From contig DDRH01000067.1 in the NCBI GenBank assembly GCA_002343075.1, positions 97,853-124,981 on the forward strand: a stretch of DNA of 27,129 nt. Direction: 5' to 3'. The stretch comes from Phycisphaerales bacterium UBA2421 (GTDB lineage: Bacteria; Planctomycetota; Phycisphaerae; Tepidisphaerales; Tepidisphaeraceae). The position numbers and the translations under genes were made by a program. Positions 23,123 to 27,129 of this stretch are shown here, in pieces; position 1 is the first letter of the stretch; each line of letters begins with the position of its first letter. The notes under the pieces were generated by a model. That model did not search any database. It was not told the DNA's origin and saw nothing but the letters and a program-made list of their open reading frames with translations.

Positions 23123-23803
23123 ATGAGCCCCAAACAACGCGTTGGCGAAGCGTGTATCCAACATCTCAAGAGCGGAATGGTCGTTGGGCTGGGCACCGGA
23201 TCCACCGCCGACTTTTTCCTGCAATCGCTGGCGACGGCAATCAAATCCGGCCAGCTTACCGACATCAAGGGCATTCCAACTTCGCGCAAGAGCGAGCAGC
23301 GGGCAATTCACCTCGGCATTCCGCTCACAACACTGGCCGAATGCCCGTTGATTGACGTGACCATCGACGGCGCCGACGAAATCGCCCCCGGGCTCAAGCT
23401 GGTAAAGGGCCTCGGCGGGGCATTGCTCCGGGAGAAAGTGGTGGCCCAGAACTCCCGGAAAATGATCGTCATCGCCGACGCTGGCAAAGAGTCGGCCATG
23501 CTCGGTACGAAATCACCGCTGCCGGTGGAAGTGGTGCAATTCGCACACGAGGCTTCGGCCCGATACCTGCAATCCCTCGGCTGCGAGCCATCGCTGCGAA
23601 AAAACGCAGACGGCAGCATCTTCATCACCGACAACGGCAATTACACGTACGACTGCCGGTTCGCCAACGGCATCGCCGACCCCGAGGCTCTGCAGGGGAA
23701 GGTGCTGGATCGAGCGGGAATTGTAGACACCGGCCTCTTTCTGGGCATCGCGTCGCTCGCGCTAATCGCCGACGACGCCGCGGTGCGCGAGCGGGCGGGC
23801 TGA
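23123..23803 (+). CDS. rpiA: Ribose-5-phosphate isomerase A
   Basis: RpiA interconverts ribose-5-phosphate and ribulose-5-phosphate in the pentose phosphate pathway. The 226-residue product has GLGTGST (22-28), which holds the phosphate, DGADE (82-86) with catalytic acids, and KGLGGALLREK (95-105) with the catalytic Glu and Lys. Length matches the family. The frame is open to 23006 inside rarD, but family sequence starts at MSPKQRVGEA, so the ATG at 23123 is used. No strong ribosome binding site is seen (AGGTTA lies 12-17 bases upstream). It is convergent with the ketosynthase gene. A small CGGGG/CCCCG hairpin at 23824-23841 lies between the two stops and may be a weak terminator. Confidence 0.95.
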   Translation: MSPKQRVGEACIQHLKSGMVVGLGTGSTADFFLQSLATAIKSGQLTDIKGIPTSRKSEQRAIHLGIPLTTLAECPLIDVTIDGADEIAPGLKLVKGLGGALLREKVVAQNSRKMIVIADAGKESAMLGTKSPLPVEVVQFAHEASARYLQSLGCEPSLRKNADGSIFITDNGNYTYDCRFANGIADPEALQGKVLDRAGIVDTGLFLGIASLALIADDAAVRERAG

Positions 23804-23844
23804 CATGAGCCTGGAACCATTTCCGGGGTAGATAAGCCCCGCCG

Positions 23845-25086
23845 TCACAAAACACGAATCAACATCGCGCTGTTCTTGCTCCCGAACGCGATGCAGTTGC
23901 ACAGCGCAACTCTGGCTGCTGACGGCCTGGCTTCGTTTGCGACATAGTCCAGATCGCAATCGTCATCCGGCGAGTCAAGATTGATGGTTGGATGCACCCC
24001 GCCGCGTTGCAGGCAAAGAACCGTCGCTGCCAACCCCGCGGCGCCGCAGGCACCCTGGGGATGGCCGATCATGCTCTTGGTGCTGCTCATGGGGACCCGC
24101 ATGGCGTGCGCGCCGAGCGAGCGGTGCATGGCAAGCGTTTCCATGCGGTCATTGAGCGCTGTGCCAGTGCCATGCAGATTGACGTACTCAATTTCATGGC
24201 GTTCGATGGCAGCATCGCGCAGCGCCAGTTCGATCGCCCGTACCGGCTCGGCTACATCGGGCGCGATCTGCACGCGATGAAACGCATCGCAGGTGCTGGC
24301 ATAACCCAGCACTTCGGCCACTGGATGCGCGCCGCGCGAACGGGCGTGATCGAGCGATTCGAGAATGAACATCCATGCACCCTCACCGAGCACAAAACCG
24401 TCGCGATCGGCACTGAAGGGCCGCGACGACTGCCGGGGATCGTCCCAGCGGCGCGTGGAAACAACACGCATTTTCTCGAAGGCGTGCAATATTCCCGGCG
24501 AAATCGGTGCATCGGCCCCGCCGGCAAGCATCATCGGCACTGCGCCTGTGCGGATGAGCGTGGTGGCATAGCCGAGGGCATCGGTGCTGCTCGTGCACCC
24601 GGTGCTGAGGACATGGCTCGGCCCGCGGAGCTGCAGGCAGATTGAGAGTTCGCTGGAGAGGTTGCCATGCGTTCCGGCGGTAATGCTGAACAGCGACGGC
24701 TGCCCGCCGGTGAATAGTTGGCGATACTGCTCTTCGACAAACGCCAACCCCCCACCCCCTGTGCCAAGGGCCACTCCGATGCTCCGCTGCACCGCGAGGT
24801 TGGCCGGGTCGATTTCAATCCCCGCCTGCCGCATCGCCTCTCTGCTTGCGGCGATGGCCATGGGGATCATCCGAGGCACCCGCCTGGCCTCGGCGGCGGG
24901 CATGACGGTGAGGGGGTCAAACTCCTCCACCGCCGCTACGGCGGAGGTCTTCAGCGATTGGAACTCATCTCCAGCGGGTCGAACCAGCCCGCTACGGCCA
25001 TTCAGACACGCATCGGCGAACGCGCCGGTGCCCACGCCATTCGGGCTGACCACGCCAATGCCTGTGATAACGACTCGCGTTCGCAA
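23845..25086 (-). CDS. Divergent beta-ketoacyl-ACP synthase II-like enzyme
   Basis: From the TTG at 25086 the product is 413 residues, the usual KAS II (FabF) length. It has the Cys-His-His triad: STGCTSSTDA (Cys164), HGTGTALND (His305) and KSMIGHPQGACGAAG (Lys337, His342). It would condense acyl groups with malonyl-ACP. The glycine loop near the C-terminus, usually FGFGGxN in FabF, reads IAFGSKN here, so this is not an ordinary housekeeping FabF. The frame is open to a TTG at 25149, but family sequence starts at RTRVVITGIG. It lies directly downstream of an RND permease on the same strand. That order suggests a specialised lipid or polyketide-like product with export, which is inference. Confidence 0.88.
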   Translation of the reverse strand: MRTRVVITGIGVVSPNGVGTGAFADACLNGRSGLVRPAGDEFQSLKTSAVAAVEEFDPLTVMPAAEARRVPRMIPMAIAASREAMRQAGIEIDPANLAVQRSIGVALGTGGGGLAFVEEQYRQLFTGGQPSLFSITAGTHGNLSSELSICLQLRGPSHVLSTGCTSSTDALGYATTLIRTGAVPMMLAGGADAPISPGILHAFEKMRVVSTRRWDDPRQSSRPFSADRDGFVLGEGAWMFILESLDHARSRGAHPVAEVLGYASTCDAFHRVQIAPDVAEPVRAIELALRDAAIERHEIEYVNLHGTGTALNDRMETLAMHRSLGAHAMRVPMSSTKSMIGHPQGACGAAGLAATVLCLQRGGVHPTINLDSPDDDCDLDYVANEARPSAARVALCNCIAFGSKNSAMLIRVL

Positions 25087-25158
25087 GATAACAGGTTGTA
25101 GGCACGCTACACGCCCAAAAGCAAACTTGGTCCATGCGTGCAATCCCAACCCGCCGGC

Positions 25159-27129
25159 TTAGTTCACCCGCTCGGCGGCAACCAAATCAGGAACCGGCTC
25201 GGTGGGCGGTGTTGGCTCGGCAGGCGCGGGTCGGGGCGATCGCGTGAACAGCCGCCGGGTGCCCGCCTCGATGTCCAGCAGCAGGCTCATGAGTGTGGGT
25301 GTGATGATGAGTGTGAAAAATGTGCTCACCAGCAGCCCGCCGACCAGGACCGTGCCCAGCCCGCGATAAAGCTCGCTGCCAGCGCCGCCGAAGACCACCA
25401 GCGGTGCCATTCCCGCAACCGAGGTAATGACGCTCATAAAAATAGGCCTCACGCGCGTCTGCGTGCTTTGCGCAACAGCTTTGCGACGCTCCACGCCCTG
25501 ACGCAACAGGTTGAGCGCCTGATGCACGATAAGAATCGGATTGTTCACGACCGTGCCCACCAGAATCACAAACCCAAGCATCGTCAACACATCAAGCTTC
25601 ACCGCGGGGACCAGCGCGTGGAGAACGCCCAGCGCCACAAACCCACCCGCGGTGGCGAAAGGCACCGTGAGAATGATGGTGATCGGATGTAGAAAATTCT
25701 CGTAGAGCGCGGCGAGCAGGAGATAAGTGATAACACCGGCGAGGATAAACCCCGGCAGAAACGCAACCATAAACTCCTGCAACTTCCCTGCCGAACCTTT
25801 TAACTTCACCGCGATGCTCGGCGGCAGCGCACCGGCGCTTCGCAGAGCCGGCTCAATCTGCCCCTGTACAGTGTTGACGGCCTCGCCGACCGTCATTCCT
25901 TCGGGCAATTGCACGGTAAATGTCACCGATGATTGCTCTTCGGTGCGATTGATCTGCTGCGGTGCGGCGGTGGTGCGGAAACTGGCGATATTGCTCAGCG
26001 GGACCACCATTCCGCCTTTCCCGGCGACGGGAATATCGGCGAGTTGCTCGCGAAACCGAGCGTCGCGCGGCACATCGCTGACGACGGTGAGATCGATCGT
26101 ATCGCCGTCCACGCGGTAATCGCCGATGATCACGCCATCAATTGCAGCCTGCACTGCCGAGCGAATCGCCTGTCCGCCATCGACGCCTGCGGCACTGGCG
26201 CGCACGTGATCCACCTGCACCTGCACCTCGTCTCGACCGATATTGAAGTTGGCGGGGTCCGGCCGGGCGTATGTCTGGAACGTCTGCGAAAGCGAACCCA
26301 TCATGGCACCAGCCGACTGGCGCACGATGGCATCGTCGGGGCCGTACACGCTCAGTTCGAGCACCCCGCCGGGACTGGTATCGCGAAAAATCGAGGCCTG
26401 CTGAAAGAAACCGTTGGTGCCCGGAATTGAGCGCAATGAGCCGTTCATCAGGCTCGAAAGCGGCAAAACGTTCTGACTTTCAGTCGAACTCGCGCCCATG
26501 AACACGAAGTTGCCGAAATTGACGAAGAAGAAATTGTCGATGGCCGGCGGCGGGACGGCGCGGCGCATTTCATCGAGCGCGCCCATCGGAAATGCCAGCG
26601 CCTGCTTGATCTGCTCATCGGTCATGCCCGCGGCCTTCATTCCAGCGGTTTGGTCGGCGATCGTTTTCTCCATCGCCGGAACCGCGAAGTTCTTGATCCC
26701 GCCGATGTACTGGTCTTGCAGAGGTTGAAGTGTTTCAGGCTTATCCTTTGCTTCCCACCAGGGCCGTAGCTGCGATTCAACCACTTTCGCAATCTCGCGA
26801 TATTCCGAAACGCTGTACCCCGGCGGTGGAAGGACGAACCCGAAGATGAGGTTTTGATTTCCCTTCGGCAGATAATCCGCCGGGGGCATGAGCTTCAAGC
26901 TGGCCCAAACCGACAGGCCAAGGAGCACAACAACCACGCCAACGCGCCTGAACACCCCGCCGGTGATCATGTAGACGAAGCGGTAGAAGGCATTGCTCAA
27001 CCCTCGCTGCAATGTTCCAACAAAGGCGGTGGCATGGCCGAAGCGCGTCTCAACCGGCTTGTTCTCGCGCATCGCCTGGGGCACATTGCGAATGAGCAGT
27101 GTGGCGAGCATGGGAATGACCGTTGGCGC
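25159..27129 (-). CDS. RND efflux permease, AcrB/HAE type (5' partial)
   Basis: The visible 656 residues are the C-terminal part of an inner-membrane RND pump; the frame runs off the right edge, reading APTVIP before the ATG at 27111, which fits the end of a membrane helix. A long amphipathic loop follows, then the second transmembrane block: helix 7 (VGVVVVLLGLSVWASLKLMP), a large periplasmic porter and docking region, and five further helices from about FMVAFLPGFILAGVITYLLL to SLLLD. The segment LGFVILVGTVVNNPILIVHQ and RPIFMSVITSVAGMAPLVVF match AcrB/CzcA relatives. It would use proton import to move drugs or lipophilic products through a partner fusion protein, which would lie outside this window. 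The ketosynthase gene follows after 72 bases. Confidence 0.92.
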   Translation of the reverse strand, partial: APTVIPMLATLLIRNVPQAMRENKPVETRFGHATAFVGTLQRGLSNAFYRFVYMITGGVFRRVGVVVVLLGLSVWASLKLMPPADYLPKGNQNLIFGFVLPPPGYSVSEYREIAKVVESQLRPWWEAKDKPETLQPLQDQYIGGIKNFAVPAMEKTIADQTAGMKAAGMTDEQIKQALAFPMGALDEMRRAVPPPAIDNFFFVNFGNFVFMGASSTESQNVLPLSSLMNGSLRSIPGTNGFFQQASIFRDTSPGGVLELSVYGPDDAIVRQSAGAMMGSLSQTFQTYARPDPANFNIGRDEVQVQVDHVRASAAGVDGGQAIRSAVQAAIDGVIIGDYRVDGDTIDLTVVSDVPRDARFREQLADIPVAGKGGMVVPLSNIASFRTTAAPQQINRTEEQSSVTFTVQLPEGMTVGEAVNTVQGQIEPALRSAGALPPSIAVKLKGSAGKLQEFMVAFLPGFILAGVITYLLLAALYENFLHPITIILTVPFATAGGFVALGVLHALVPAVKLDVLTMLGFVILVGTVVNNPILIVHQALNLLRQGVERRKAVAQSTQTRVRPIFMSVITSVAGMAPLVVFGGAGSELYRGLGTVLVGGLLVSTFFTLIITPTLMSLLLDIEAGTRRLFTRSPRPAPAEPTPPTEPVPDLVAAERVN

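Noticed and set aside
22387..23289. 300-codon minus-strand open frame opposite rarD and rpiA
   Set aside because: It spans two real genes and their junction, and is rich in Arg/Gln/Cys with no domain.

Overview
The window looks like a chromosomal stretch from a Planctomycetota bacterium, most likely of the Phycisphaerae type. Several gene features support this together: an RTX-repeat protein whose N-terminus carries the planctomycete LExRxLL motif, a PEP-CTERM protein, an FGly-type secreted sulfatase, a small membrane protein with a CxxCGYDL zinc ribbon, an ECF sigma/anti-sigma pair, and an HNH endonuclease of a type I recall from that phylum. G+C is high except in one cassette. The taxonomic call is inference; no rRNA is present.

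Layout. Bases 1-846 hold a methyltransferase cut by the left edge. Bases 977-2903 (minus) are a tightly coupled operon: ECF sigma factor, one-pass anti-sigma-like protein, exported coiled-coil protein. Next on the minus strand come Der (EngA) and an O-methyltransferase (2993-5285). Bases 5495-6822 (plus) carry a two-CBS-domain protein, a terminator and a solitary N4/N6-type methyltransferase. Bases 7004-9735 (plus) carry a sulfatase with a good promoter and a PEP-CTERM surface protein. Bases 9891-12035 (minus) encode the RTX protein, with a 348-bp tandem duplication. Bases 12481-14095 (minus) hold a stand-alone DsbD N-terminal-domain protein and a redoxin with separated cysteines.

Bases 14371-16793 (plus) hold an HNH endonuclease followed by what I consider the most interesting part: a PD-(D/E)xK nuclease-like protein, then a near-consensus promoter driving a small basic protein and an XRE-like HTH protein. 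The two small genes are one base apart, and their DNA is visibly less G+C-rich than the flanks. The arrangement resembles a defence or toxin-antitoxin-type cassette, but the function is not shown.

Bases 16828-25158 return to housekeeping genes: aldo/keto reductase, HemC (translationally coupled to the zinc-ribbon membrane protein), an NDUFA9-like atypical SDR, a DUF1579-type secreted protein, a stand-alone MshEN-like domain protein, RarD-type permease, RpiA and a divergent beta-ketoacyl-ACP synthase. Between the SDR and DUF1579 genes lies a 177-bp element bounded by 33-nt imperfect inverted repeats, with nested and competing hairpins. The right edge cuts an RND efflux permease (25159-27129, minus) that sits just upstream of the ketosynthase gene.

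I saw no rRNA, tRNA, CRISPR array, insertion sequence or prophage.
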